Notes: generated by a model from the sequence alone, not told the origin. Shown: positions 1 through 8,860, counted from the first letter of the stretch. The stretch: DNA of 64,000 nucleotides from Paludibacteraceae bacterium (GCA_017630395.1 JAGBVI010000001.1:248001-312000); one strand, 5' to 3'. Program-made: numbers and translations.

Positions 1-40
1 TCAAAACGCTTAAAATAATAGTATATGGTGTAATTTTCAT
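1..40 (-). CDS. 5' end of a gene leaving the window
   Basis: An ATG at 40 opens a frame running off the left edge (MKITPYTIILSVL...). It starts 19 bases after the stop of the preceding minus-strand gene, as expected for the next member of this operon. The start is hydrophobic and could be a signal or membrane segment. Only 13 residues are visible, so no function can be given. Confidence 0.3.
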   Translation of the reverse strand, partial: MKITPYTIILSVL

Positions 41-59
41 GGTAACGCTTTACTATCCA

Positions 60-248
60 TTATTTGTCAAGATTTTTATTCACCAGATAACCACAAGCTA
101 TACCATAGCCCATGAGGAACATACAAATATGTAAGGGAAATCCCCAAAACCCATCTATCTGTAAACTCTTAGGAGTGAACACATGCCACATTATTAGCAA
201 TGTGGCTATGCAGCCCATAATTATCATCACTTTGTCAGATAACTTCAT
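60..248 (-). CDS. small two-helix membrane protein
   Basis: A 62-residue product with two hydrophobic stretches, roughly residues 7-23 and 35-53, ending in a charged tail (NKNLDK), so probably an inner-membrane protein. The frame is open further upstream, but that part overlaps the polymerase-like gene. I take the ATG at 248, which lies 13 bases after the upstream TAA and behind AACAGAGAAT, a purine-rich ribosome-binding stretch also seen before the 1086 start. Not recognised as a known family. Confidence 0.6.
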   Translation of the reverse strand: MKLSDKVMIIMGCIATLLIMWHVFTPKSLQIDGFWGFPLHICMFLMGYGIACGYLVNKNLDK

Positions 249-261
249 ATATTCTCTGTTA

Positions 262-1086
262 TTACTTCTTAAAAATCTCTTTAACAATTTTTGTTCCATC
301 CGATTTTGTGAACTCGTAATGAAAAAATCCTTTTTGATTAAAATTAGAAATTTCATCTAACTTTAAGTTCAATTTAGTTCTCTCAGACCACTTTTCGCAT
401 TCGTTTTTGAAAACGGAATAATCATTGACTTTATAAATCAGTCGGTCAGTATTGACATGCAGAAGTTCTCCGCTATGTTCTAATTTTTCAATCAAATCCA
501 ACATAAAAAGTTGAGCATTGACCTTAATATTATTAGACTGACGCATGTCATAAAGAGGATTATCCTTATTAATGGACATTGCACCATAAGTTCCGTTCAC
601 CACTACACGATGTGACATAGCATTCTGGTCATCTTTTCCATTTTTGTCAAAATTCTTTTTTCTCTTGTAGATTTCTTCAAAAATCGCAGGAGTAGGAACA
701 CATCTGGATAAAAATCCATACTTAATCATGAGAGAGGCATAAAGGTGTTCAACATCAATCAACACACACTTATCTTCCTCATTTTGTTCGTAGGGTTTTG
801 CTCCATTTATTCCATATGACCATCCATAATTCATCGTCATTGAAGATGTTTCAATGGAAGATTTCAATCCATACGAATGCTCATCATTGAAGAAGTCTAA
901 AACTTCTCCATACTTCTTTATGACGATGTTATCCAAGATAGTGATATCGTAATCATCATCAAATGTCATTTTCTTTGCACCGAGCACGTCTGCAATGACC
1001 TCTAAACAATGTTTGGTTAAAGAAGTTTCAGGAAGTTGAAATGTCTTAACCAAGTCAGGGACATAAATGTCGTTTTTGTTTTTCAT
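262..1086 (-). CDS. family B DNA polymerase palm-like protein
   Basis: 274 residues carrying the three palm motifs of family B DNA polymerases in the right order. Motif A is DVEHLYASLM (about 111-120, compare DxxSLYPSLM). Motif B is VVVNGTYG (about 161-168, compare KxxxNSxYG). Motif C is VNTDRLIY (about 211-218, compare YxDTDS), where the first Asp of DTD is Asn. There is no visible 3'-5' exonuclease domain and the protein is far shorter than a normal PolB (usually over 550 residues). It may be a polymerase subunit, a split gene product, or a palm enzyme with a repair role. It overlaps the RlaP-like gene by ATGA, suggesting co-translation and a shared role with the nearby RNA ligase. Family fold fairly likely; activity unproven. 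Confidence 0.6.
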   Translation of the reverse strand: MKNKNDIYVPDLVKTFQLPETSLTKHCLEVIADVLGAKKMTFDDDYDITILDNIVIKKYGEVLDFFNDEHSYGLKSSIETSSMTMNYGWSYGINGAKPYEQNEEDKCVLIDVEHLYASLMIKYGFLSRCVPTPAIFEEIYKRKKNFDKNGKDDQNAMSHRVVVNGTYGAMSINKDNPLYDMRQSNNIKVNAQLFMLDLIEKLEHSGELLHVNTDRLIYKVNDYSVFKNECEKWSERTKLNLKLDEISNFNQKGFFHYEFTKSDGTKIVKEIFKK

Positions 1087-1910
1087 ATATTCTCCGTTAT
1101 TACTTTGTATACAAAATCGTCCATGAGTTTCATTTTCTCCTCATCCTTCTCTTTGTAATCGTAGTTCTTTACGCTTTCCTTTAGTGTCTCACAGAGTTTC
1201 TTAAAATCATCCATAAAACAATTCATTGTTTCCAAGTAAGGTTCGGCATCTTTGCCCTCTACACGAGCCTTGACGAGTTCCTTTATCATACCATATTTCT
1301 CAGGCTCATGTAAAGACGCACGAGCCAATGTGAGGAAATGGACAGGAGGATAGGTTGTATGTAAAACACAATACCTTGCAGACATTACCATTCTTGCATA
1401 AGAAAGGAAATACTTCAACTTCTTGTTACCCTCTGCTTGCTCATACTTTGCCAAGTCACGAGCAGAACAACCTACCATTGTCTTTGCTACCTTCATTGGC
1501 TCATAGAAATCACCATGTCTTGCAAGCCAACGAAGATGGATAAAAGATTTATCATGTCCAAAAGAATAACTTTCACGAACATGGAGAGCTTCATAAGCAT
1601 TCCATCCGCTCTTGGACAGAACACTACAGAACTTACGAATATCCCATCCCTTGACATCCTTACCCTCTACCTTTATCTCATCAGGAAGAGGATGAACACG
1701 GAGATAATCATCAAGTGGTCGCTTGAATACAAACAAGGTATCATAATCACTATCCTCCTTATTGTACCCATAAGCACGAGACCCTGTGAAGAATATATAA
1801 AGCAATTCTACACCTTTTTCTCTGCATAATTCCTGAACTTCACTGATTATTTTCACTGACATGACGTAGTTATTATACCACTTTTCTTCACTGACTATTT
1901 CCATGTTCAT
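1083..1910 (-). CDS. RlaP-like predicted nucleotidyltransferase
   Basis: 275 residues. The polymerase-beta-type nucleotidyltransferase signature is clear: GSRAYGYNKEDSDYD at about 43-57, with GS and the two metal-binding acidic residues (DSD). The size and helical C-terminal half fit the COG3541/RlaP group (RNA ligase-associated nucleotidyltransferase, YcgL-like). That group often occurs beside RNA ligases and is thought to trim or extend RNA ends before sealing; such a ligase lies 1.9 kb upstream in the same orientation. A consensus promoter (TTGACA, 17 bases, TATAAT) sits only 9 bases before the first ATG, so the mRNA would have almost no leader. Confidence 0.75.
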   Translation of the reverse strand: MNMEIVSEEKWYNNYVMSVKIISEVQELCREKGVELLYIFFTGSRAYGYNKEDSDYDTLFVFKRPLDDYLRVHPLPDEIKVEGKDVKGWDIRKFCSVLSKSGWNAYEALHVRESYSFGHDKSFIHLRWLARHGDFYEPMKVAKTMVGCSARDLAKYEQAEGNKKLKYFLSYARMVMSARYCVLHTTYPPVHFLTLARASLHEPEKYGMIKELVKARVEGKDAEPYLETMNCFMDDFKKLCETLKESVKNYDYKEKDEEKMKLMDDFVYKVITENI

Positions 1911-1919
1911 AACTCAGTT

Positions 1920-1948
1920 ATTATACAACTTTTAGATTAGTTTGTCAA
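1920..1948 (-). promoter_or_regulatory. sigma70-like promoter, RlaP-like gene
   Basis: Perfect TTGACA and TATAAT with a 17-base spacer. The -10 ends 9 bases before the ATG at 1910. The -35 overlaps the end of the upstream gene. Confidence 0.75.
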
Positions 1949-2622
1949 CAAAAAGTTGTTCTCGAAGCACTTTCAATCACTTTTTCCTTTAATTCTTCTG
2001 AAATGGGTGTAGGATTGGAAAGTGCTTCTGCGATAACATCAGCATCTACCATTGGCTGAATTTCTTTAGTCATGTGATAATCGCTGATTGAAAAAGGACG
2101 ATAACCATAGGTTTCTGTTCGATAGTTGAACTTGTAATACTCAGTTCCTCTACCTCCATCAAATCGTCTCTCCTTGGCAAGAAGTTTCAATGGAACGAGA
2201 TAAGTCTTTCCTACTTCAAGGGGGCAATCGGGAAGATTCTCAGTGTGCCAAGGCTCACCAAAATCAAAATCCTCATCTTTTTCATCATAGTCAAGGATTT
2301 TCTGAATCCAATCTCGCCAATAATTATCATCGTCTTTTGCTTCACGAATGGCATACTCCTTCTCCAAAATCTGATAAATCTGCTTAATGGTCTTAGAGTA
2401 TTTTTCATAACGCCCATTTGTTTGTCCTCCCCTTATTCGAGAAATGTTATATCTCGCAAAACAAGGAAATTCCTCAGTCTTATCCACATGGAAATTCAAC
2501 TCCTTGTCACTATTACCAATACTTACTTGGTAAGTGTCACCCCATTTGCTGATTTCAACTCTACCAAGTGAATCTACTACAAAATTGTAGAGTTCGTTTA
2601 CTTCATCTTCAATCGTTTTCAT
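1945..2622 (-). CDS. hypothetical protein, 225 aa
   Basis: An acidic protein of 225 residues, not recognised. The ATG at 2622 overlaps the TGA of the upstream gene (ATGA), so the two are likely translationally coupled. The mid-part contains DYDEKDEDFDFGEPW and a phage-like segment, LEVGKTYLVPLKLL, resembling beta-barrel folds of small phage proteins (compare KLEVGKSYWAWV in the gene at 37633). No catalytic motif seen. Confidence 0.6.
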   Translation of the reverse strand: MKTIEDEVNELYNFVVDSLGRVEISKWGDTYQVSIGNSDKELNFHVDKTEEFPCFARYNISRIRGGQTNGRYEKYSKTIKQIYQILEKEYAIREAKDDDNYWRDWIQKILDYDEKDEDFDFGEPWHTENLPDCPLEVGKTYLVPLKLLAKERRFDGGRGTEYYKFNYRTETYGYRPFSISDYHMTKEIQPMVDADVIAEALSNPTPISEELKEKVIESASRTTFC

Positions 2623-3098
2623 ACTTTAAAACTGTCTATTGCCTGTTGTATCTGTTCTTCATTGTTAGGACAAATCTTATCCATTATTGATAGAACTTCA
2701 TTGAATAATTCACGGACTTCAATGTAATAATTCATATAACGGAGCTTTGTATCATAACCATTCACATTAGTAATGTTATAATGACAATTTGCTGACTTAC
2801 ACACGGTAAATGACTGATTTGTCTCTTTGTGAGTGACGGTGTAAATCATATCTGCACCAGGATGACGCTCCGTCTTATAAGTGATACAGACGTTCATCTT
2901 GTTTGTTTTTAGCCACTTAATGAACATATCTATTTCACGCATTTCTTTAGGAACGCAATCAAACCAATTATCACATGTGGAATGACCGTCCGTGATTTTG
3001 TCACGAGACGAGGGATGATTACAATAACCATCCCATGCTGACCCATGATTGTGACTACACTCCGTCCAATACTTACAATTATGACAATTCTTCGTCAT
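2619..3098 (-). CDS. Cys-rich N-terminal zinc-ribbon-like protein
   Basis: 159 residues. The first 45 contain CHNCKYWTEC, YCNHP and STCDNWF, an arrangement of paired cysteines and histidines common in small zinc-binding phage proteins. The rest is unrecognised. The frame is open further upstream, but I choose the ATG at 3098 because it places MTKNCHNC at the start and overlaps the end of a small lipoprotein-like gene by 20 bases. Function unknown. Confidence 0.6.
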   Translation of the reverse strand: MTKNCHNCKYWTECSHNHGSAWDGYCNHPSSRDKITDGHSTCDNWFDCVPKEMREIDMFIKWLKTNKMNVCITYKTERHPGADMIYTVTHKETNQSFTVCKSANCHYNITNVNGYDTKLRYMNYYIEVRELFNEVLSIMDKICPNNEEQIQQAIDSFKV

Positions 3099-3234
3099 TA
3101 TTGGTGAAATCACAATTTTCATAATCACCCTCATAATCATGTTCAATTGAACATGACATAAGAGTCTTTACAAAACATCCAACCAATCCTACGATTGCTA
3201 CCCCTAGTGTTCCTAGAATAATACCTTTCTTCAT
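3079..3234 (-). CDS. small predicted lipoprotein
   Basis: A 51-residue frame with a textbook lipoprotein signal: MKKG, a hydrophobic core (IILGTLGVAIVG), then LVGC, which fits a lipobox with Cys20 as the modified residue. The remainder is short and acidic. It lies in the same direction as its neighbours: 4 bases after the TAA at 3239 and overlapping the next gene by 20 bases in another frame. A phage lipoprotein could act at the host envelope, for example in superinfection exclusion, but that is inference. Confidence 0.5.
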   Translation of the reverse strand: MKKGIILGTLGVAIVGLVGCFVKTLMSCSIEHDYEGDYENCDFTNNDEELS

Positions 3235-3238
3235 AATT

Positions 3239-3634
3239 TTATTCGTCCATTAAAAATTGTTTAATTGTATCTTCAAGTTCTTTGTTGAAGTCCTTTAAGT
3301 CCCTATATCTTTTTGAAACTTTTTCAAAAAAATTGTAAAGAATCTCTTGCAAGAAAGGTGCTTCATATCGTCCTGACGAATTCTGCTGATTGATTGTGGG
3401 AATATCGTAAAGGTAAAAGTCACGATAAGAATTACCGACAGGACTCCCACCGACGTGCTTACGAGAAATGGTGAAACTTAATTCCCCGCAGTTTTTGCTG
3501 AGGAGGAAAACGCGCTTACCATTTACACACTTTTCAGCTTCTATAAGCTCAATGTGAATTCGCTCTAAGTTCTTTTCAAACCATTCTATGAGAACTTTAA
3601 GTTCTTTTTCTTTCTTACTTAAAATGTCAGACAT
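3239..3634 (-). CDS. hypothetical protein, 131 aa
   Basis: Begins MSDILSKKEKELKVLIEWFE and ends in a helical, charged tail; a coiled-coil-like start and end flank a beta-rich middle (GELSFTISRKHVGG). Starts 8 bases after the upstream TAA. Not recognised. Confidence 0.55.
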   Translation of the reverse strand: MSDILSKKEKELKVLIEWFEKNLERIHIELIEAEKCVNGKRVFLLSKNCGELSFTISRKHVGGSPVGNSYRDFYLYDIPTINQQNSSGRYEAPFLQEILYNFFEKVSKRYRDLKDFNKELEDTIKQFLMDE

Positions 3635-3642
3635 AATTTTCT

Positions 3643-3825
3643 TTACAAAGTTTGTTTCCTATAAATTGCAGTCCAAGGCTTGTCACGCTCCACGCTATTA
3701 CCATTAATAACATTAGTTTCACGAAAGTAGGAGACTAGCTCCCACCCCAGATTTGACATCCCATTTGCATCCACTACAATTTCATTGAAACATTCGTAAT
3801 ACTTTCCTTTGTATTCGTATTTCAT
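3643..3825 (-). CDS. DUF4177-like small protein
   Basis: 60 residues. The pattern GWELVSYF, a variable loop and WTAIYRK resembles the DUF4177 family of small beta-rich proteins, whose function is unknown. The ATG at 3825 lies next to the TAA of the RNA ligase gene (3827), so it is probably translated with it. Assignment is by pattern only. Confidence 0.5.
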   Translation of the reverse strand: MKYEYKGKYYECFNEIVVDANGMSNLGWELVSYFRETNVINGNSVERDKPWTAIYRKQTL

Positions 3826-3826
3826 T

Positions 3827-4894
3827 TTACTTCATGGATGCGTAGTAATCATCAGACTTGGACTTGTAAGAGAATGTTCTACCATTGAGAACAACACCTT
3901 CACCAAAATCCTTATCCATGTCACGATACTTCTGTAGAAGTTCAATGGATACAACACTCTCCTCAATAATAGGAACAGTCTTGAATACTTTAATTCTGTC
4001 TACCAAGTCACCGTATACACCACGGTAAGTCTCCTTATTGGCAATTACATCAGCAAGGAACTCATTGACACGGAGGAAGTGAGTAACCTGACCCCAGCGT
4101 CCCATGCGCTCTTCCTGAGTCTCTGCATTGGGGAATCGTGTTCCGTACATGTAGAATCCAAGCTGTCCCTTGGCATCCTTATTAGCCTTATTACCGTTGA
4201 TACCTACACCACAGACTTCACCACGGATTGCTACTGGACCGTTAGTGTAGAGAGCAAGAAACTTCACTGTATCAGCGTAAGGAAGTAGAGCAGCAGTGTA
4301 GTTGTTATGACACTCCAACTTCAAGGAAAGAGAACGAGAGCAAATCTCAAGGTTATCATCCTGTGGGTTGTAGTAAATCACAGCAGAAGAACCATCCATC
4401 TTCTTAGTTACAAGGCAAGGTTCGCCAAGGTGCAAATCTTCCTCTTCAAGAGACTGCCAGTTCTCTTCATCGGACTTCTCTACACCAGCAGGGAGACAAG
4501 AACGAAGAGCAGACAAATCCTTGGGAGGGGGAGCAGACCAGTGACCGATACCAAGACGGTCTGCAAGATTCTCTGCATGCAAATCAATTCCCTCAAAAAT
4601 GGGGTCATTCACGCTGATAAGAATACCACAAGACATCTGATTACGAAGCTTCACAGTCTTTACTCGACCACCACTACCAAGATACTTGATAAAGCCCTCT
4701 GCCCAAGGCTGTTCCTTATCAATGAGAGCATCAGGGACAATGTATACTACCTCATCTCCCTTTTGGAATACTCCTTTCTTCACTACACATTGCCAGTTCT
4801 TTACGTAGGCAAGTTCAAGAGCATCTGCATTAGGATGCTCCTTTACATGTCCAATCGTGGCAATAAACACATCTTTTGGTTTAATAGTTTCCAT
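3827..4894 (-). CDS. RNA ligase, DraRnl (Rnl5)-like
   Basis: 355 residues. Nucleotidyltransferase motifs appear in order: motif I KMDG with Lys165 as the adenylated residue, motif III RGE (about 224-226), motif IV FGEGVVL (Glu332), and motif V SYKSKS (Lys344). About 150 residues precede motif I and look like an OB-fold (FQKGDEVVYIVPD), as in DraRnl-type ligases rather than T4 Rnl2. It would seal nicked RNA through ligase-AMP and RNA-adenylate intermediates, probably repairing host-cleaved RNA with the RlaP-like enzyme at 1083. The frame is open to 4909, but that codon is TTG; the ATG at 4894 lies 6 bases after a TATAAT box (TTGACT, 17 bases upstream), implying a leaderless mRNA. Confidence 0.88.
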   Translation of the reverse strand: METIKPKDVFIATIGHVKEHPNADALELAYVKNWQCVVKKGVFQKGDEVVYIVPDALIDKEQPWAEGFIKYLGSGGRVKTVKLRNQMSCGILISVNDPIFEGIDLHAENLADRLGIGHWSAPPPKDLSALRSCLPAGVEKSDEENWQSLEEEDLHLGEPCLVTKKMDGSSAVIYYNPQDDNLEICSRSLSLKLECHNNYTAALLPYADTVKFLALYTNGPVAIRGEVCGVGINGNKANKDAKGQLGFYMYGTRFPNAETQEERMGRWGQVTHFLRVNEFLADVIANKETYRGVYGDLVDRIKVFKTVPIIEESVVSIELLQKYRDMDKDFGEGVVLNGRTFSYKSKSDDYYASMK

Positions 4895-4900
4895 ACCCTT

Positions 4901-4929
4901 ATTATACAAACGTTCCGATAAAAAGTCAA
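4901..4929 (-). promoter_or_regulatory. sigma70-like promoter, RNA ligase
   Basis: TTGACT (-35), 17-base spacer, TATAAT (-10), followed after 6 bases by the ligase ATG. The expected transcription start falls at or next to the start codon. Confidence 0.75.
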
Positions 4930-4946
4930 GTCATAAATAAAAAATA

Positions 4947-5906
4947 ATGAAATATAAGATAAAATTTGTGAACGAATCATGGGGAAACTTTAACACAAAG
5001 ATTGCAAAAATTACCTCAAAAATAATAAAAACTTGGGCAAATTATTGGAGAGAAAAGTTTCCTCGTATTGCTCATAAATCAGATAGATTAGTTTTAATTG
5101 ATGTTTTGTGGAGTTACAATAAACTTAAAAGACATCTTGAAACAGAAATTACAGTTGACGGTATCAATTATTATTTTGTTCTTGACATTAAAAATAAACT
5201 CAATGGAATAAGTTATCAAAATGGTAACAATATCATCATTAATATTCCATTTGAAAAGAACAATGACAAATTTTACAAAATGCTAAAAGATGACGAATAC
5301 TGGAAGAGACTCCAAGATACCATTAATCATGAGTTGACCCATTATTTTGACAAAGAAAATGACATGATGCAAAATTATTATGATTCTCATTCACAAGGTT
5401 CATATTTACATTGGGTTTTATACAATACCCAAGAAATAGAGATGAGAGCATTTATATAGCAATTTATGCCACATGTGAAAAAAGGTAAATCTTTTATCGA
5501 GTGTTTAGATGACCGTCTTAAAAAAGCATTCAAAAAAGATTATACTAAATTAAAGACAACTTTTGTAAAATTCGTAAAATATTCTTATCTTTCGTATATT
5601 AAACATGATGTAAACATGAGAAACAAGTATTGGAAATATATTATTAATGACCCAGAATTTTCTGCACAAGTTCCAAGTTACGAAACAATCAAACAGTTTT
5701 TCAACACACTAGTTCAAATGAGACACGAGGAAGATAAATTAGTTGATAGATTACCAAAATTAGGAAAATATCGCAGTCTCGTTGAATTTACGTTCTTAAA
5801 ATCAAACCCAAAATCATTTAGAAGTTTTGATAGTTCAAACTTACTAAACGATTTCAAAGACTTTGTTAATAAATGTATTGAACATAATGGTCTTGTTGGT
5901 TATTGA
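4947..5906 (+). CDS. HExxH metallopeptidase-like protein with in-frame TAG
   Basis: 319 residues when the TAG at 5457 is read as Gln171. HELTHYFDKE at 128-137 is a zinc metallopeptidase motif; TQEIEMRA at about 161-168 offers Glu163 as a possible third ligand, as in gluzincins. The standard code would stop two residues after this block and give a 170-residue protein holding the whole active site; readthrough adds 148 helical, basic residues. The frame is unbroken across the TAG and ends at TGA. Divergent from the RNA ligase. Substrate unknown; a virion or anti-defence protease are both possible. Confidence 0.7.
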
Positions 5907-5918
5907 ACATAATAAAAA

Positions 5919-5948
5919 ATGCAGAACAAAAAAGTTCTGCATTTTTTT
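5919..5948. terminator. bidirectional intrinsic terminator
   Basis: ATGCAGAAC / GTTCTGCAT hairpin with a 6-A loop, flanked by A and T tracts on either side. It sits between the convergent genes 4947-5906 and 5972-6604 and can serve both. Confidence 0.85.
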
Positions 5949-5971
5949 ATGAAATACTATAACTAAAATTA

Positions 5972-6604
5972 TCAACGATTTATCTTATCACAGGCATAAT
6001 GGCTAACAATCATTCCATTAGTATCGTAAAGCTGATGAGTACCTACTGTTACATCAGTACCATCCTTGAAGTAAACCTTCCAAACCTGCTCCCAACCATC
6101 CTTCTCATCACGAGGATACTTAGTTACATGACTGATACCCTTATGCTTACCAATGAAACGCTGGAACTCACGCATATGAGCATAAGCTGTATTCTTAGCG
6201 GAATAACACTCCATCGTATAAGCAGTCTGACCATCCACAGTCACAAGTGGCTCACGAACAGTAATGTGACCTGCACGACCTGCTGCAATAAGGAAATCAT
6301 GAGAAGCGGTAGAAAGAATTACCTTACCGTGTTCATTGAGAATACGAACAGGCTGTGTCTCAAATTCATCATACCCTGTTCCCTCACCAGGAATCTGTGC
6401 CATCTCAAGAATGTAGTAAACTTCCTCATTAGTCCATGAACGAGAGGGTAGAATCTCCTTTACATAAGGAGTCTTATCCTCATCGTAAGCAATCTCATGT
6501 TTAATCTCATCCTTGGTCATTACAGCCTCAGTCAGCCAGTTATTAGACTTCGTGTGACGCTGTACCACCAGCTTCTTCGGTTTGCTATTCAGTTCAAACA
6601 TCAT
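5972..6604 (-). CDS. hypothetical protein, 210 aa
   Basis: Begins MMFELNSKPKKLVVQRHTKS. A beta-rich C-terminal half ends in VYFKDGTDVTVGTHQLYDTNG. No motif recognised. Ends at TGA just before the shared terminator, so it closes a minus-strand operon that starts around 8860. Confidence 0.6.
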   Translation of the reverse strand: MMFELNSKPKKLVVQRHTKSNNWLTEAVMTKDEIKHEIAYDEDKTPYVKEILPSRSWTNEEVYYILEMAQIPGEGTGYDEFETQPVRILNEHGKVILSTASHDFLIAAGRAGHITVREPLVTVDGQTAYTMECYSAKNTAYAHMREFQRFIGKHKGISHVTKYPRDEKDGWEQVWKVYFKDGTDVTVGTHQLYDTNGMIVSHYACDKINR

Positions 6605-6612
6605 AGTTATTA

Positions 6613-6975
6613 TCAGTTATTATGTTTATAAGTTATTGTATATAAAGTTGTTTCGATTTCTTCTCCGTTTACTTCAAAAGAAATACAATCTCCATGCTGA
6701 TGAATCTCAGACTTCTTCAAATGGAATTCTCTACCATCATTGAGAATGATATGAGCATCAATTTTAGAGTTTTGTATATTTTCGTGTTGAGTGAGGAGAA
6801 TACCAAGGGGAATGATGCCAATAACAGCAATAATGCAGAACACAAGCCAAAACTTAATGTCAGATAATATTGTTCTAATGGCATTGAAAACCCCCTTTAG
6901 TGTGTTAAAAGGTTCTTCAATGTAAGCTTCCACAAAGTCATGTAGAAGCATTACGATTGAATAAAAGAACATCAT
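6613..6975 (-). CDS. single-helix membrane protein
   Basis: 120 residues with a strong membrane helix at about 42-61 (FWLVFCIIAVIGIIPLGILL), an amphipathic N-terminus and a soluble C-terminal domain of about 55 residues (DAHIILNDGREFHLKKSEIHQHGDC). The ATG overlaps the stop of the upstream gene by one base (TAATG arrangement). Function unknown. Confidence 0.6.
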   Translation of the reverse strand: MMFFYSIVMLLHDFVEAYIEEPFNTLKGVFNAIRTILSDIKFWLVFCIIAVIGIIPLGILLTQHENIQNSKIDAHIILNDGREFHLKKSEIHQHGDCISFEVNGEEIETTLYTITYKHNN

Positions 6976-8261
6976 TACTTCTTATCAGAATCCTCAAGTT
7001 CCACCTTGTAGACAGTCTTAATCTGTACATCACAGTGAATGAGACCATCACAATCAGTCCAGAAGTTAATGCTGTCTACACCTTCCTTAGCCATGTATTC
7101 AGCAATACAACGGAAGCAATCAGGATTGGTGTCCTCATCTGTAAAGTCATCGGAATCATCCTCAAAGATAGCACTTTCTACTGCCTTAATGACCTCATCC
7201 TTTTCAATGACATCCTCAGAAGGATTCTGATGTTCCGCAATAGAAGTAGCAACAGCACTTGCCACAGCTTCCTTATTCTCAGGCTTCATGAACTCCACAA
7301 AGGTGTCCTTACCAATCTTACCACTACCCTTGGCATCGGCAAAGTCCTTCATGATGTCACTGATGATGGGCTGCTTAATGTTGGCATCAGGCGTATCCTC
7401 AAAGGTACAAGTTTCAGGAAGATTGCACATGGCAGACTTCTTCTCGGTAAAATTAGGAATATCAAACTTCGTAAGATAAGGTTTTACTGCATCGGCAAAC
7501 GGAAGCTTCTTCTCCTCAGACTTACTTTTCTCAATACGCTCCTCAATCAACTTAGGAATCTCGGATGTCATACGCTTACCCCACTTACGGTCATCCTGTA
7601 CAATGTCAGTGGGAATAGTGGCAGGACATGACGACTCATCAAAGATAATGAACCGTGTTACACCATTCTCACCAAAGATGAAATCATACCCATCCTTACG
7701 ATTGATAGACAAACGACACATACCGCTCTTCTCATCAAATGCAAGAGCGTTAATCGTTCCGTTCTTCTTAATAAGCGTCTCACGCTTTTTACCACAAGCA
7801 ATAGAAGCTTTGACAACATTAACAGCTCCACCTACACACTCCTTGGCAACAATGAGTGGACGAGCCATTGAACGAATAGTTTCAACAACACCCTCCATCA
7901 TGTGATTAGGAGCAATGAAAGCAATAATAGGCATATCAACACCGTAAATGTCTGTGGTCATAATGTTACCATCTGCTTTGCTTGCCTCGGTAATACTATT
8001 ATAACCAATCATACCACCACTAAGGTCTTCATTAGAAATGTCAATACCTTCAGGGTCAAGACCATCAGGACATGCAGTCATTGCATCATCCTCATCCTTT
8101 TCCTCAAAACATGCTTCACCATTGACAAGAGACTGAATCATACTCTTAATATCCATAGCCTTGGGGTCATCCTTACGGCTTGCAAACAGATTATTCAGTT
8201 CACTCATCAGACCATCGAGCGTCAAAGGCTCGCCATCACTCTTTACTCTCTTCTTAATCAT
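6975..8261 (-). CDS. acidic protein of unknown function, 428 aa
   Basis: 428 residues, rich in Asp and Glu, with clusters such as EEKDEDDAM and EDDSDDFTDEDTNPD. A middle section (GYDFIFGENGVTRFIIFDESSC) could be a beta domain. The acidic, partly disordered character might suit a DNA mimic or virion component, but I recognise no family. It is the largest member of this small operon. Confidence 0.6.
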   Translation of the reverse strand: MIKKRVKSDGEPLTLDGLMSELNNLFASRKDDPKAMDIKSMIQSLVNGEACFEEKDEDDAMTACPDGLDPEGIDISNEDLSGGMIGYNSITEASKADGNIMTTDIYGVDMPIIAFIAPNHMMEGVVETIRSMARPLIVAKECVGGAVNVVKASIACGKKRETLIKKNGTINALAFDEKSGMCRLSINRKDGYDFIFGENGVTRFIIFDESSCPATIPTDIVQDDRKWGKRMTSEIPKLIEERIEKSKSEEKKLPFADAVKPYLTKFDIPNFTEKKSAMCNLPETCTFEDTPDANIKQPIISDIMKDFADAKGSGKIGKDTFVEFMKPENKEAVASAVATSIAEHQNPSEDVIEKDEVIKAVESAIFEDDSDDFTDEDTNPDCFRCIAEYMAKEGVDSINFWTDCDGLIHCDVQIKTVYKVELEDSDKK

Positions 8262-8273
8262 GATTATTAAAAT

Positions 8274-8501
8274 TTAAAGATTTAACCATACAATTTCCCC
8301 AGTAGATAGCTCCTCGTAACCGTTACGAGTGGGGTTTAATCCATCCAACTTAGCGTCCAACATTGAATCAGCGATGTAAATCTTATCCAAGATACCGTCA
8401 GTATCCTCGTAAGGTTCAATAAGACGCTTAATAGCTCTCGCCATCTCTGTATCGGTAGGATAGCAAAAGTCTAAGCTGAATTTTTGCATAATTTCTTCCA
8501 T
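8274..8501 (-). CDS. hypothetical protein, 75 aa
   Basis: Short helical protein beginning MEEIMQKFSLDFCYPTDTEM. TATAAT ends 7 bases before its ATG, so it may have its own leaderless mRNA, though no good -35 is visible (TGTGATATAAT would be an extended -10). Not recognised. Confidence 0.5.
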   Translation of the reverse strand: MEEIMQKFSLDFCYPTDTEMARAIKRLIEPYEDTDGILDKIYIADSMLDAKLDGLNPTRNGYEELSTGEIVWLNL

Positions 8502-8527
8502 TACTATTATTATATCACAGTTCTTTT

Positions 8528-8860
8528 TTATTCTTCCCTCTTCGGTCTCGGATTCGGAATGATTTGGAAATACGGATAAGGAATCGTAGTCAATAGTCCA
8601 TCTCTCCCAACGAATGTAATACTGTGGTCAGTATTTCGCTGATAATCATTTATATAATGCTTCAAATCCTCCCCATTTCCGTTGTAGCCATCAACAATGA
8701 TGAAGCGGCATTCCCAATCATGAGCGAACTCCACCGCTTCAACAGGAGTCTCAACCTTCTGTTCCTCCTTATAGGCATCCCTATCTTTAAGATAAAGAAT
8801 TCCTAATGCAAAGATTGTAACAATCCCTCCTACTATACATGCTAAATTATCGTATTTCAT
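8528..8860 (-). CDS. membrane-anchored small protein
   Basis: 110 residues: an N-terminal membrane helix (about 7-24, ACIVGGIVTIFALGILYL), then a soluble domain with RFIIVDGYNGNGEDLKHYI. First gene of the 8.9-6.0 kb operon, with a consensus promoter at 8911-8939 and a second leftward promoter at 9073-9100. Function unknown. Confidence 0.6.
   Translation of the reverse strand: MKYDNLACIVGGIVTIFALGILYLKDRDAYKEEQKVETPVEAVEFAHDWECRFIIVDGYNGNGEDLKHYINDYQRNTDHSITFVGRDGLLTTIPYPYFQIIPNPRPKREE

Noticed and set aside
6957..8270. Long plus-strand ORFs opposite the 428-aa gene
   Set aside because: They are antisense shadows of an acidic gene; no promoter, no homology and improbable Cys/His/Leu-rich composition.
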